Positions 17,191-26,312 of a DNA stretch of 64,000 nt are shown here, one piece after another (within the stretch, counting starts at the first letter, position 1; the number at the start of each line of letters is the position of its first letter). A model generated the notes under the pieces. The model had not been told where the DNA came from. It was given only the letters and a program-made list of their open reading frames with translations, and searched no databases. Source of the stretch: DATFTF01 sp963825175 (GTDB taxonomy: Bacteria; Acidobacteriota; Thermoanaerobaculia; UBA5066; Gp7-AA6); assembly GCA_963825175.1 (NCBI GenBank), contig CAWGSA010000001.1, positions 558,001-622,000 on the forward strand. Reading direction: 5' to 3'. The position numbers were made by a program, and so were the translations under genes.

Positions 17191-18219
17191 CTATGCCTTC
17201 GGCGGAAACCGGCCGGCCTCCACGTCCCGCACGAACCCGAGCAGGTGTCGGAAGTACGCCTGCTGGTCGTCCCACATGCAGAGATGGCTGCCGTTCTCGC
17301 AGATCCCGACCCGCGAGCGCGGGATGGCTCGGCCCATCTTCTGGATGTCCTCGACGCTCATAGTGTCGTAACGGCCGACGATCAGGAGCGTGGGCACCGT
17401 GATCTTCGGCAGATCCGCCCAGCGATCCCAGTCCTTGAACGTCCCGTTGACCACGAACTCGTTGGGGCCCTGCATCGTGTTGTAGACCTTCGGGTTCAGG
17501 TGCTTGAACGCCCGCTGCACGGGATCGGGCCACGGATCGAGCCGGCAGAGGTACTGACCATAGATCTGCTTGTCCATGACCTTCTGGTACTCGGGCGCCT
17601 CGAATTCGCCTTTGGCCTCGTACTTCTCGAGGATCGCGATCGTGGCCGGCGGGAGCTTGGCCCGCAGCTCGTTGACGTAACGGACGTAGGACGCGATCGA
17701 GGCGGTCATATCGGAGATGACCGCGGCCCTGACGTGCTTCTGGTACTTCAAGAGGTAGTCGATTCCGAGCATCCCGCCCCAGGACTGCCCGAAGAGATAG
17801 AAGTTCTCGAGGCCCAGCGCCTTGCGCACCTGTTCGACCTCCTCGCGGAAGCGGTCGACCGTCCACAGGGACGGATCGTCGGGCTGATCGGAGTACGCGG
17901 ATCCCAGCTGGTCGTAGTAGAAGAACTCGATCCCCGCCTGCGGCAGAAAGTCCTCGAAGCACTCGAAGTACTCGTGGGTCACGCCGGGGCCGCCGTGGAG
18001 CGTGAGCATCTTGATCCGCCCCGCCCCGACCGTCTTGGTCCACACTTTGTACTTGCCGTCGACGTCGATCAGGCGGATTCCCGCCGTTTTAACCGGCTCC
18101 GGCGCGCGGGACTTCGCGGCCTGCGCCGCGATCGCGCGGCCAGCCGCCCCGGCCCAGGCCCCCGCCGCCACCGCCCCCGCGCCCAGCCGCAGGAACCCCC
18201 GCCGATCGAAGTCCGCCAT
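17191..18219 (-). CDS. Tat-exported proline iminopeptidase-like alpha/beta hydrolase (S33)
   Basis: A 342-residue protein with a twin-arginine signal (D-R-R-G-F-L-R-L). The hydrolase fold follows with H-G-G-P-G (oxyanion hole), YYDQLGSAYSD, the nucleophile elbow G-Q-S-W-G-G, the acid in G-R-Y-D-T-M-S and the base His in N-G-S-H-L-C. This is the order of peptidase family S33 (prolyl aminopeptidase). GGAGGGG precedes the ATG at 18219; the much longer frame to 18981 is a shadow over the PDZ gene. Likely extracytoplasmic peptide processing. Confidence 0.9.
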   Translation of the reverse strand: MADFDRRGFLRLGAGAVAAGAWAGAAGRAIAAQAAKSRAPEPVKTAGIRLIDVDGKYKVWTKTVGAGRIKMLTLHGGPGVTHEYFECFEDFLPQAGIEFFYYDQLGSAYSDQPDDPSLWTVDRFREEVEQVRKALGLENFYLFGQSWGGMLGIDYLLKYQKHVRAAVISDMTASIASYVRYVNELRAKLPPATIAILEKYEAKGEFEAPEYQKVMDKQIYGQYLCRLDPWPDPVQRAFKHLNPKVYNTMQGPNEFVVNGTFKDWDRWADLPKITVPTLLIVGRYDTMSVEDIQKMGRAIPRSRVGICENGSHLCMWDDQQAYFRHLLGFVRDVEAGRFPPKA

Positions 18220-18313
18220 GGCGTCCCCTCCGCTTTTTCGCGAAGGATACCGCGGCGAAACCTTCCCCCGGGAGCGGCGTCTCCCCATTTCGAGAAAGGA
18301 GCTCTCACCCGCC

Positions 18314-19015
18314 ATGACCACGGCACTGACGAAAGCCGCGCCTCTCGCTCTCCTGATGCTGCTTCCCTCCCTCGCGCCGGCCCAGGCCGGAGATCCGCCC
18401 CGCGCCGCCAAGGAAAAAGTGATCGTCGCCGACGACGATCCCGTGACGCTGGACATCGACGACGAGGACCAGCCGGTCGTCGTCGAGTCCCGCAGCGACG
18501 ACGACGGACCGATGGTCGTCCGATCGCATCGGGACAACCGCCGCGGTTTCCTGGGCGTCCAGCTGATCGACATCACCGAGGATCTGCGGGCCCACTTCGG
18601 CGCGCCGCGAGACGCCGGTGTCCTGGTGGGCGAAGTCGAGAAGGACAGCCCCGCGGCCAAGGCCGGCCTGGCGGTCGGCGACGTCGTGACCCGGATCGAC
18701 GGCGACCGGATGGAGTCGGCCGGCGACGTGTCCCGGGCGATCCGACGCAAGAAGGGCGGCGACTCCGTCAAGATCGAGGTCGAGCGCGAAAAAGCCGGAA
18801 AGACGTTGTCGGCGACCCTGGAGGACCGCAAGGGCGGAGACTTCGACCTCGGTGACCTGCCGGGACGCCTGAGGGAACGGATCCGCATTCCGCGGGATCT
18901 CGAGGTCCGGATCCCCGACATCCGTTTGCACGGCCTCGACGGCTTGAACCGGCTCGAGGAGAAGCTCGACGCCCTCGACAAGCGCCTGCGCGACCTGGAG
19001 AAGAAAGTCCACTAG
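18314..19015 (+). CDS. Secreted PDZ-domain protein with C-terminal coiled coil
   Basis: A 233-residue protein with signal peptide (ALLMLLPSLAPAQA). An acidic linker (about 45-75, D-D-D-rich) precedes one PDZ domain: G-F-L-G-V-Q-L, D-A-G-V-L-V-G-E-V, S-P-A-A-K-A-G-L, G-D-V-V-T-R-I-D-G. The C-terminus (from about 205) is heptad-like (LDGLNRLEEKLDALDKRLRD), a likely coiled coil. No protease domain is attached, so it is probably an adaptor or scaffold. An excellent terminator follows at 19040. Confidence 0.85.
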   Translation: MTTALTKAAPLALLMLLPSLAPAQAGDPPRAAKEKVIVADDDPVTLDIDDEDQPVVVESRSDDDGPMVVRSHRDNRRGFLGVQLIDITEDLRAHFGAPRDAGVLVGEVEKDSPAAKAGLAVGDVVTRIDGDRMESAGDVSRAIRRKKGGDSVKIEVEREKAGKTLSATLEDRKGGDFDLGDLPGRLRERIRIPRDLEVRIPDIRLHGLDGLNRLEEKLDALDKRLRDLEKKVH

Positions 19016-19039
19016 TTCTTCGTTCGCAACCCTCCTCCT

Positions 19040-19073
19040 CGGCCCGGGCGTCGTGCCCGGGCCGTCTCTTTTT
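19040..19073 (+). terminator. Intrinsic terminator of the PDZ gene
   Basis: CGGCCCGGGC-GTCGT-GCCCGGGCCG is a perfect ten-base-pair stem with a five-base loop, followed by TCTCTTTTT. It lies 25 bases after the stop codon. Confidence 0.9.
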
Positions 19074-19159
19074 GATGGGCGCCGAATCTGGCCCGGAACC
19101 GACAACCGCTTCTCTCGTAGAATCCCCCGAAACGGTACGGCATTTTGAGAGGAGGATTC

Positions 19160-19771
19160 ATGAAGACTCGGTGGTTAGGGGTCGGACTCATTGTTCTGCT
19201 CGCGGCGGCGGCCGGGGCGCAGGAAAAGGGGAAAGCGGCGGAGAAGGGCAAGAAGGCCGGTCCCATGGACGAGAAGGCGGCCATGGAGATGATGCAGAAA
19301 GCGGCCACTCCCGGAGACGCACACAAGAAGCTCGAGCCGGTGGTGGGCACCTTCGAGGCCAAGGTCAAGATGTGGATGGACCCGTCCAAGCCTCCCGAGG
19401 AATCGACGGGAACTTCCGAGAACACCTGGGTTCTGGGCAACCGCTTCGTGCAGATGAAGTACGAAGGGACCATGATGGGTCAGCCGTTCTCGGGGATGGG
19501 GTTCCAGGGGTACGACAACGTGAGCAAGAAGTACGTCGGCTCGTGGATGGACACCATGAGCACCGGGATGATGACGTCGACCGGGACGATGACGGGCAAC
19601 GTGATGAAGGCGACCGACACCATGTCCGACCCCATGAGCGGAAAGGCGATGAAGACCACCTCGCAGGTCACCGTCGCCGACAACGACCACCACACCATGG
19701 AGATGTGGGGGCCGGGACCCGATGGAAAGAACTACAAGATGATGGAGATCACGTACACGCGTAAGAAGTAG
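19160..19771 (+). CDS. Secreted DUF1579-family protein
   Basis: A 203-residue protein with signal peptide (LIVLLAAAAGAQ) and a Lys-rich, then Met-rich linker. The DUF1579 core is clear: V-G-T-F-E-A-K-V-K-M-W, E-S-T-G-T-S-E-N-T-W-V-L-G-N-R-F, G-Q-P-F-S-G-M-G-F-Q-G-Y-D-N, W-M-D-T-M-S-T-G. Unusually many Met residues. AGGAGG stands five bases before the ATG. Function of the family is unknown. Followed by its own terminator. Confidence 0.8.
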   Translation: MKTRWLGVGLIVLLAAAAGAQEKGKAAEKGKKAGPMDEKAAMEMMQKAATPGDAHKKLEPVVGTFEAKVKMWMDPSKPPEESTGTSENTWVLGNRFVQMKYEGTMMGQPFSGMGFQGYDNVSKKYVGSWMDTMSTGMMTSTGTMTGNVMKATDTMSDPMSGKAMKTTSQVTVADNDHHTMEMWGPGPDGKNYKMMEITYTRKK

Positions 19772-19793
19772 GGTTTCTTCGGAGATTTCGAGG

Positions 19794-19821
19794 GGCGGGC
19801 CCGCTGGCCCGCCTTTTTTTT
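19794..19821 (+). terminator. Intrinsic terminator of the DUF1579 gene
   Basis: GGCGGGCC-CGCT-GGCCCGCC, an eight-base-pair stem with four-base loop, followed by eight T. It begins 23 bases after the stop codon. Confidence 0.9.
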
Positions 19822-19867
19822 GCGGCGCGATCTGGAGCGGAACGGAGTCTCCAGCCCCGCGCTGTTG

Positions 19868-19873
19868 TATAAT
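19868..19873 (+). promoter_or_regulatory. Candidate -10 box upstream of the giant surface protein
   Basis: TATAAT in TTGTATAATTC, a perfect -10 hexamer in otherwise GC-rich DNA, 65 bases before the GTG start at 19939 and downstream of the terminator at 19794. No good -35 hexamer is seen at 16-18 bases, so an activator or alternative sigma may be needed. Confidence 0.4.
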
Positions 19874-19938
19874 TCGCCGTCCCAAACGCAAGCGATCCAA
19901 AAAAGAGCGGCGAAGCGAGGCTCCAGAGGGAGGATCTC

Positions 19939-22900
19939 GTGCAGGAACACGTTCCCGGACTTTCGGCGTCGGGCAACGCGAAGTGGATTGCCCTCTTTCT
20001 GACTTTCGCAGTCGCGCTGGTGGGCGCGGGCGTCCAGCCGAGCTCGGCCGGGGTCCCAACCCCTCCCACTCCGGGAGCCAAGTACTTCACGGTGACGCCG
20101 TGTCGGCTGCTGGACACGCGCAGCGCGACGCCGCTGATGAGCGGGACGGTGTACGGGATCCAGGCCACGGGCAACTGCGGGATCCCTGCGGGCGCCTTTG
20201 CGGTGGCGCTAAACGTGGTGGCGATCAACCCGACGGGCGGAGGGCACCTGACGCTGTACCCCGGGGCGGTGGTTCCGGCGACGGCGACCTTGAACTTCCT
20301 GGCGGATCACATCCGGGCCAACAACGCGATCGTGACCGTCGATGCCGCGGGTTCGTTCAACCTCCTTGCGACTCTGGGCGGCGGGACGCTGGATGTGGTG
20401 ATCGACATCGCGGGTTACTTCGTGCAGGTGCCGCAGGGCGTGGACGATACGTACGCGACGCCCAAGGACACGCCGTTGAACGTCGTGGCGCCGGGAGTTC
20501 TGGGCAATGACGTGGGGACGGGGCTCTCGGCGGTAGCGTTCAACGGTCCGACGACACACGGCACGGTGAACCTGGCTGCGGACGGGAGCTTCACGTACAC
20601 CCCGACAGCGGGCTACATCGGGACCGACAGCTTCACGTACACGGTGCAGAACGCGGCGGGGAGCTCGACGGCCACGGTGAACCTGACGGTAACGGAGTCG
20701 CCCTCGATCACCAGCGCGAATGCGGTGACGTTCAAGGTGGGCGTGGCGGGGACGTTTACGGTGACGGCGACAGGGTTCCCGACGCCGTCGCTGTCCGAGA
20801 CGGGATCCTTGCCCGCGGGTGTGACGTTCGTGGACAACGGCAACGGGACGGCGACGCTGGCGGGGACACCGGCGGCCGGGACGGGCGGGGCATATCCGCT
20901 GACGCTGACGGCATCCAACGGCAGCCTGCCCAACGGGACGCAGGGGTTCCACCTGACGGTGGACGAGGCGCCATCGATCACCAGCGCCAACGCGGCGAGC
21001 TTCACGGTGGGCGTGGCGGGGACGTTCACGGTGACGACGACGGGGTTCCCGACGGTGGGCTCGATCACCGAGACGGGATCGCTCCCGTCGGGCGTGACGT
21101 TCGTGAACAATGGCAACGGAACGGCGACGTTGTCGGGGACGCCGGGTCCCAACACGGCGGGGACGTACCCGCTGACGATCACGGCGTCCAACGGGGTGAC
21201 GCCGGACGCGACGCAGAGCTTCACGCTGTCGGCGGTGTGCGCGGGGATCACGGTGAGCCCGGCGAGCCTGCCGGGCGGAGTGGCGGGGACGCCGTACAGC
21301 CAGGGGCTGTCGGCCATCGGCGGCAACGGGCCGTACTCGTTCACGGTCACGTCCGGCGCGCTGCCGACGGGGTTGACGTTGAGCCTGGCGGGACTCCTGT
21401 CGGGGACACCGACGGCTGCCGGCTCCTTCCCCTTCACCGTGACGGCGACCGACGCCAACGGCTGCATCGGGACGCAGCCCTACACGGTCGTGATCGTGTG
21501 TCCGACGATCACGGTCCTGCCTCCGGTCCTGCCCGACGGGACGTTGGGGGTGGCGTACTCGCAGACCTTGACGGGCAGCGGCGGAGTCCCGTCGTACACG
21601 TTCCTGGTGACGTCGGGAGCGCTTCCCGACGGGCTGACATTGTCGACCGCCGGTCTCCTGTCCGGCCCGCCCACCGCGGTGGGGACGTTCACCTTCACCG
21701 TGACGGCGACGGACGCGGACGGGTGTTCGGGATCGCAGGCCTACACGGTGCGGATCTGTCCGGCCATCGTGGTGTCGCCGGCGTCGCTGCCCGACGCGGT
21801 GATCAACGTGCCCTATCCGACCCAGACGGTGACGGCATCGGGAGGGACGGCTCCGTACACGTTCACGGTGAGCGCGGGAGCGCTGCCGAGCGGGTTGAAT
21901 CTCGATCCGAACACCGGGGACATCACCGGGACGGCGGACACGCTGGGGACGTCCACGTTCACGATCCGTGCGACCCAGGCGGACGGGTGCTTCGGGGAGC
22001 GGGCCTACACCGTGCATACCTGCGTGGCGCAGGCCCTGGCTCCGCCGCCGGGCACGCTGGTGGGCGGCACGACGGGCACGCCCTACAATGCAAGTATTGT
22101 TGCCTCGGGCGGCGCGGGGCCCTACACCTACGCCGTGACCTCCGGCGCGCTTCCGCACAACCTGTCCTTGAACGTCAACACGGGCGCCATCACCGGCACG
22201 CCGGACACGGTCGGCAACGCGACGTTCACCGTCACGGCCACCGACACGGCCACCGGGTGCACGATCGCGGGCGGCTACACGATCCTGATCTGCTCGACGA
22301 TCACGGTCAACCCGGCCACCCTGCCGGGCGGCACGGTCGGATCGAGCTATTCCCAGACCGTCAGCGCGGTCGGCGGCACGGGGCCCTTCACCTTCGCCGT
22401 CACCGCCGGAGCGCTGCCCGACGGCCTCCTGCTCAACGCCTCGACAGGAGACATCACCGGGACGCCGACCGTCGCGAACCTCTTCAACTTCACCATCACC
22501 GCCACCGACTCGATCGGCTGCACGGGCAGCCGCGCCTACTCCGTGCGCATTTGTCCGGTGATCACGGTCAATCCGCTCCCGTCCGTGTGCGCCACGGCCG
22601 GCGGCGGCTACAGCCAGACCATCACGGCCACGGGCGGAACCGGTCCCTACACCTTCGCGGTCGCGAGCGGCTCGCTTCCGCCGACGCTTGTCCTCGCCTC
22701 CGGCGGCCTGCTGAGCGGCACGACCACGACGGCCGGCAACTTCACCTTCACCGTCACCGCCACCGACTCCAACGGCTGCACCGGCAGCGCGTCGTTCACC
22801 ATCCCCGTCCTGACTCTCGCCCCGGCCGGACCCGGGCTGCCCGATGCGACGTTCGGATCCGCCTACAGCCAGGCCATCACCGCCTCCGGCGGCTCCGGCG

Positions 22901-25206
22901 GCTTCACCTACGCCGTCACCGCGGGATCGCTGCCGAGCTGGCTCTCACTCAACCCCGCCACCGGCGCCCTGACCGGTACGCCCGCCAACGCCGACGGCAC
23001 CGGATCCTTCTCCTTCACCATCACCGCGACCAACACCGCCACGGGCTGCACCGTCGCGCGGCCCTACAGCTTTGTGAGCCGGCCCGTCGCCACTCCCGAC
23101 GTCCTCTCCAACGGCGTCGGCAACACCGAGTACTACGAAGGCGGCTTCTCGCCGACTCCGTCCACACCCTTCGTCTCGACTGCCGCCAACATCCTGACCA
23201 ACGACCTGGGCCCGGGCCTGACCGCCACGCTCGTCACGCAGCCGGGCAACGGCACCGTCACGCTCAACTCCAACGGCTCCTTCCGCTACACCCCCATCGC
23301 CGGCGCCACCGGCTCGGCCGTCTTCAGCTACAAGGTCACTTCCAACGGCATCGACTCCGCCAACGGCACCGTTACGGTCCCGCTGACCAGCCTCGTCTGG
23401 TACGTCAACGGGTCCGGCGCCAACGGAATCGGCACCTCCAACAGCCCCTTCAACAAGGTCAACAACGCTCAGGCCCCATCGGCTTCGGGTGACACGATCT
23501 TCGTCCACTCCGGCGGCGCCTTCCCGAGCTCCGACACGATCGCTCTTCAGGCCAATCAGACCCTGTGGGGCCAGGGCACGACCTTCACGCTGGGCAACCT
23601 CACGATCGGCGCGACGAGCAAGCCGATTCTCACCGGAACGGTCACGCTCAACACGGGCGTCACCGTCAGCTCGCTCGACGTCACGACCAACCCCGGAAGC
23701 CAGGCCGGCATCAACGGCCCCGGGGGCGCCATCTCGGGCGTGACCATCAAGAACAACGTCGCCGTCACCACGACCACCGGCACCGCGGTGTCGCTCTCGA
23801 ACGTCGACAGCACAGCCGGCGGCGCCCCGAACAATGGGATCAACTTCCTCTCCGTCTCCGCCAACGGTGGTTCCAACGGAATCTCGCTGACGAACGTCAA
23901 CGTGACCACCGGAACGTTCACCGTGCTCGGTAACGGCTCAGCCGGATCCGGCGGCACCGTTCAGCACATGTTCGGGGCGGACGGCGCGGTCGCCGGGAGT
24001 GGCGTCTACCTCTCCAACGCCAAGAACGTCTCCCTGTCCTGGATGCAGCTCAATGACTTCCAGAACTTCGCCGTCCGAGGCACCACCGTAAACGGCTTCA
24101 CCTTGAACAACAGCGTCATCAACGGAGTGAACGGGGATAACGCTGGCGGCGCCTTCAACGAAGGAAGCGTGGCATTCGATGAGCTGACCGGCTCGGCCTC
24201 TATCTCCGGCACGAACGTGAGCGGCGGCTTGACGGACAACTTCCGCGTCAACAATACGACCGGCACGCTGAACCGGATCACGTTTTCCAACGTCACGATC
24301 GGCACGAACAGCACGGCCAACGGAAACGCCGGCATTCTGCTGGATGGTTCCGGAACCGCCACGATCAATGCGACGGTTCAGAACAGCTTCTTCACCGCGT
24401 CGCGGGCCGATCTCTTCCACCTCAACCTCAGCGGCGGCACAGCCGGCGGGGATCTCGTGTTTACCGGCAACACGCTGTCGAACAATCATCCGGCCATCGC
24501 CACCGGCGGCGGTGGTGTGACCATCGGCGGCGGGAGCAACACCGGCGGAAACAATTTGACGTTCAACATTTCAAACAACACCTTCCGCGACGCGGTCGGC
24601 GCCGGCGTGCTGATCTTCAAATCGACTGACCCTGGCACGTTCTCGGGAACGTTCGCCAACAACATCATCGGTGTTGCGGGTGTCGCAAACTCCGGCTCGT
24701 CCGCTGGAGATGGACTCAAGCTCCAGAACGCCGGACTCGGCGCCGTGACGGTCCACGTCACCAACAATCAGATCTTTCAATACAACAACTTCGGGATGGA
24801 TTTCGAGGCGGGAGGGGGCGCTTCCGCGACGGGCGGAGCGCTCAACCTCACAGTCACCGGAAACACCGTCGGAAACCCGGGGAACCTGAGTGGGTTCACT
24901 CTGCAAGGAGTCATGCTGAACGCCGGCACGGTTCCGGGCGACACCTACGCGATCTGCCTGACACTCGGCGGCGCCGGTGCCCTCAAGAACTCGATCCAGA
25001 ACTCGGGCGCAGGAGGAGGCACAGATTTTCGGCTCCGCCAGCGGCAGAGCACCACCGTCACGCTGCCGGGCTACGGCGGAGCCGCCACCGACACCACGGC
25101 AGTCGCGAACTTCGTGATCGCGAATAACAACGTCGCGGTCGCCGGCACGGCGTCCGTCAATTCCCCACCCGGTGGCGGGTTCGTCAATGGAGGGCCCTGC
25201 CCCTGA
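19939..25206 (+). CDS. Giant secreted surface protein: TVTPCRLLDTR module, cadherin- and Ig-like repeats, beta-helix
   Basis: A 1755-residue protein, GTG start after GGGAGGATCTC. Residues about 1-38 are a signal peptide. Residues 47-165 are the TVTPCRLLDTR...GYF module (found again at the C-terminus of the 53885 gene). Then a cadherin-like G-N-D-V unit (165-255), about nine putative-Ig (He_PIG) repeats marked by S-G-A-L-P and L-L-S-G-T-P (255-1050), a second cadherin-like unit (about 1060-1150) and a C-terminal N-rich right-handed beta-helix (1155-1755). The order is that of a long adhesin or stalk with a carbohydrate-binding-like tip. Third-codon preference switches from G to C near 22.05 kb. 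An AT-rich palindrome lies inside (22085). No sorting motif is seen at the C-terminus. Confidence 0.85.
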   Translation: MQEHVPGLSASGNAKWIALFLTFAVALVGAGVQPSSAGVPTPPTPGAKYFTVTPCRLLDTRSATPLMSGTVYGIQATGNCGIPAGAFAVALNVVAINPTGGGHLTLYPGAVVPATATLNFLADHIRANNAIVTVDAAGSFNLLATLGGGTLDVVIDIAGYFVQVPQGVDDTYATPKDTPLNVVAPGVLGNDVGTGLSAVAFNGPTTHGTVNLAADGSFTYTPTAGYIGTDSFTYTVQNAAGSSTATVNLTVTESPSITSANAVTFKVGVAGTFTVTATGFPTPSLSETGSLPAGVTFVDNGNGTATLAGTPAAGTGGAYPLTLTASNGSLPNGTQGFHLTVDEAPSITSANAASFTVGVAGTFTVTTTGFPTVGSITETGSLPSGVTFVNNGNGTATLSGTPGPNTAGTYPLTITASNGVTPDATQSFTLSAVCAGITVSPASLPGGVAGTPYSQGLSAIGGNGPYSFTVTSGALPTGLTLSLAGLLSGTPTAAGSFPFTVTATDANGCIGTQPYTVVIVCPTITVLPPVLPDGTLGVAYSQTLTGSGGVPSYTFLVTSGALPDGLTLSTAGLLSGPPTAVGTFTFTVTATDADGCSGSQAYTVRICPAIVVSPASLPDAVINVPYPTQTVTASGGTAPYTFTVSAGALPSGLNLDPNTGDITGTADTLGTSTFTIRATQADGCFGERAYTVHTCVAQALAPPPGTLVGGTTGTPYNASIVASGGAGPYTYAVTSGALPHNLSLNVNTGAITGTPDTVGNATFTVTATDTATGCTIAGGYTILICSTITVNPATLPGGTVGSSYSQTVSAVGGTGPFTFAVTAGALPDGLLLNASTGDITGTPTVANLFNFTITATDSIGCTGSRAYSVRICPVITVNPLPSVCATAGGGYSQTITATGGTGPYTFAVASGSLPPTLVLASGGLLSGTTTTAGNFTFTVTATDSNGCTGSASFTIPVLTLAPAGPGLPDATFGSAYSQAITASGGSGGFTYAVTAGSLPSWLSLNPATGALTGTPANADGTGSFSFTITATNTATGCTVARPYSFVSRPVATPDVLSNGVGNTEYYEGGFSPTPSTPFVSTAANILTNDLGPGLTATLVTQPGNGTVTLNSNGSFRYTPIAGATGSAVFSYKVTSNGIDSANGTVTVPLTSLVWYVNGSGANGIGTSNSPFNKVNNAQAPSASGDTIFVHSGGAFPSSDTIALQANQTLWGQGTTFTLGNLTIGATSKPILTGTVTLNTGVTVSSLDVTTNPGSQAGINGPGGAISGVTIKNNVAVTTTTGTAVSLSNVDSTAGGAPNNGINFLSVSANGGSNGISLTNVNVTTGTFTVLGNGSAGSGGTVQHMFGADGAVAGSGVYLSNAKNVSLSWMQLNDFQNFAVRGTTVNGFTLNNSVINGVNGDNAGGAFNEGSVAFDELTGSASISGTNVSGGLTDNFRVNNTTGTLNRITFSNVTIGTNSTANGNAGILLDGSGTATINATVQNSFFTASRADLFHLNLSGGTAGGDLVFTGNTLSNNHPAIATGGGGVTIGGGSNTGGNNLTFNISNNTFRDAVGAGVLIFKSTDPGTFSGTFANNIIGVAGVANSGSSAGDGLKLQNAGLGAVTVHVTNNQIFQYNNFGMDFEAGGGASATGGALNLTVTGNTVGNPGNLSGFTLQGVMLNAGTVPGDTYAICLTLGGAGALKNSIQNSGAGGGTDFRLRQRQSTTVTLPGYGGAATDTTAVANFVIANNNVAVAGTASVNSPPGGGFVNGGPCP
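22085..22100. repeat. ACAAT-N6-ATTGT palindrome, copy 1 (inside coding sequence)
   Basis: ACAATGCAAGTATTGT inside the giant surface protein, where it encodes part of Y-N-A-S-I-V with five consecutive codons (AAT GCA AGT ATT GTT) that are rare in this GC-rich gene. The protein keeps the usual repeat length, so nothing was inserted in frame. Confidence 0.7.
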
Positions 25207-25288
25207 TCGTCGAGTTGTGCTTGACCACGAGAACCGATCGACTCTGTGAGAGACCCGGTGCGTCTCCCACAATGTGAAGGGAAGGGCT

Positions 25289-25789
25289 ATGGCAGAACCT
25301 TTCTTGTCCGAAATCAGGATCATGAGCTTCGGCTTCCCTCCCAAGGGTTGGGCCCTCTGCGATGGGCAGCTGCTGCCGATCAACCAGAATCAGGCGCTGT
25401 TCGCGCTTCTGGGGACCACCTACGGCGGCGATGGGCGGGTCAACTTCGCGCTGCCGAACCTGCAGGGGAACGTGCCGATTCACATGGGCAGCGGCCACAC
25501 ACTGGGGGAGCGTGGCGGCCAGCAGGCCCAGACGTTGTCGATTTCGGAGCTGCCCACCCACGTCCATAGCGCCCTTGCGTCCTCGGTTGCGACCGGAGGC
25601 GGCGCCGATCCCACGAATCGGTTTCTGGGAGGCGCCACGAATGTCTACAATCCGCCTGTCAGCCTGACATCCATGAGCCCGACCCAACTCGCCACCACGG
25701 GCGGCTCGCAGGCGCACCTGAACATGCAGCCGTTTCTGGTGCTGAACTTCTCCATCGCCCTGCAGGGCATCTTCCCGAGCCAGAACTAG
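25289..25789 (+). CDS. Tail-collar (microcystin-dependent-like) protein 1
   Basis: A 166-residue tail-collar-fold protein. N-terminal E-I-R-I-M-S-F-G-F-P-P-K-G-W-A-L-C-D-G-Q-L-L is the family signature, followed by L-G-T-T-Y-G-G-D-G-R-V-N-F-A-L-P-N-L-Q-G, T-H-V-H-S and the C-terminal Q-P-F-L-V-L-N-F-S-I-A-L-Q-G-I-F-P. Such domains form trimeric collars on phage fibres, but stand-alone trios like this one are chromosomal in many bacteria with no phage around. First of three tandem paralogs at gaps of 9 and 10 bases. GAAGGG precedes the ATG. Confidence 0.85.
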   Translation: MAEPFLSEIRIMSFGFPPKGWALCDGQLLPINQNQALFALLGTTYGGDGRVNFALPNLQGNVPIHMGSGHTLGERGGQQAQTLSISELPTHVHSALASSVATGGGADPTNRFLGGATNVYNPPVSLTSMSPTQLATTGGSQAHLNMQPFLVLNFSIALQGIFPSQN

Positions 25790-25798
25790 GAGGCTGCG

Positions 25799-26302
25799 AT
25801 GTCGAGTCCCTACGTCGGCGAAATTCGGATGTTCGCGGGCAACTTCGCCCCGGCCGGATGGATGTTCTGCGACGGCCAGCTCCTTCCGATTTCGGAGAAC
25901 GAGACCCTCTTCAACCTGATCGGGACGACCTATGGCGGCGACGGTCAAAGCACGTTCGCGCTTCCTGATCTCCGGGGTCGCATTCCGCTGCACTTCGGCA
26001 ATGGATTCACGCTCGCTGAGACCGGAGGCGTGGAGACTGTGACGCTCACGGTCAACCAGATACCCTCGCACACCCACGCCTTCCTCGCATCGAGCGAGAC
26101 CGGAGCCCTGACGACACCGGGTGGCAACGTGCTGGCCAGCTCGTTCAACGTCACGCCGTACATCAACGACGTAACCAACAGCAACATGAACGTTGGAGCG
26201 ATCACCCAGACCGGCGGAAGCCAGCCACACAACAACTTCCAGCCGTATCTGTGCATCGACTTCATCATCTCGCTGTTCGGGATCTTCCCGAGCCAGACCT
26301 GA
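25799..26302 (+). CDS. Tail-collar (microcystin-dependent-like) protein 2
   Basis: A 167-residue paralog of the previous gene: S-P-Y-V-G-E-I-R-M-F-A-G-N-F-A-P-A-G-W-M-F-C-D-G-Q, L-I-G-T-T-Y-G-G-D-G-Q, P-S-H-T-H-A, Q-P-H-N-N-F-Q-P-Y-L-C-I-D-F and terminal G-I-F-P-S. No signal peptide, as in its paralogs, so export must use another route or they stay inside. AGGAGG stands six bases before the ATG, and the gene follows its neighbour by nine bases. Confidence 0.85.
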   Translation: MSSPYVGEIRMFAGNFAPAGWMFCDGQLLPISENETLFNLIGTTYGGDGQSTFALPDLRGRIPLHFGNGFTLAETGGVETVTLTVNQIPSHTHAFLASSETGALTTPGGNVLASSFNVTPYINDVTNSNMNVGAITQTGGSQPHNNFQPYLCIDFIISLFGIFPSQT

Positions 26303-26312
26303 GGAGAAGAAG

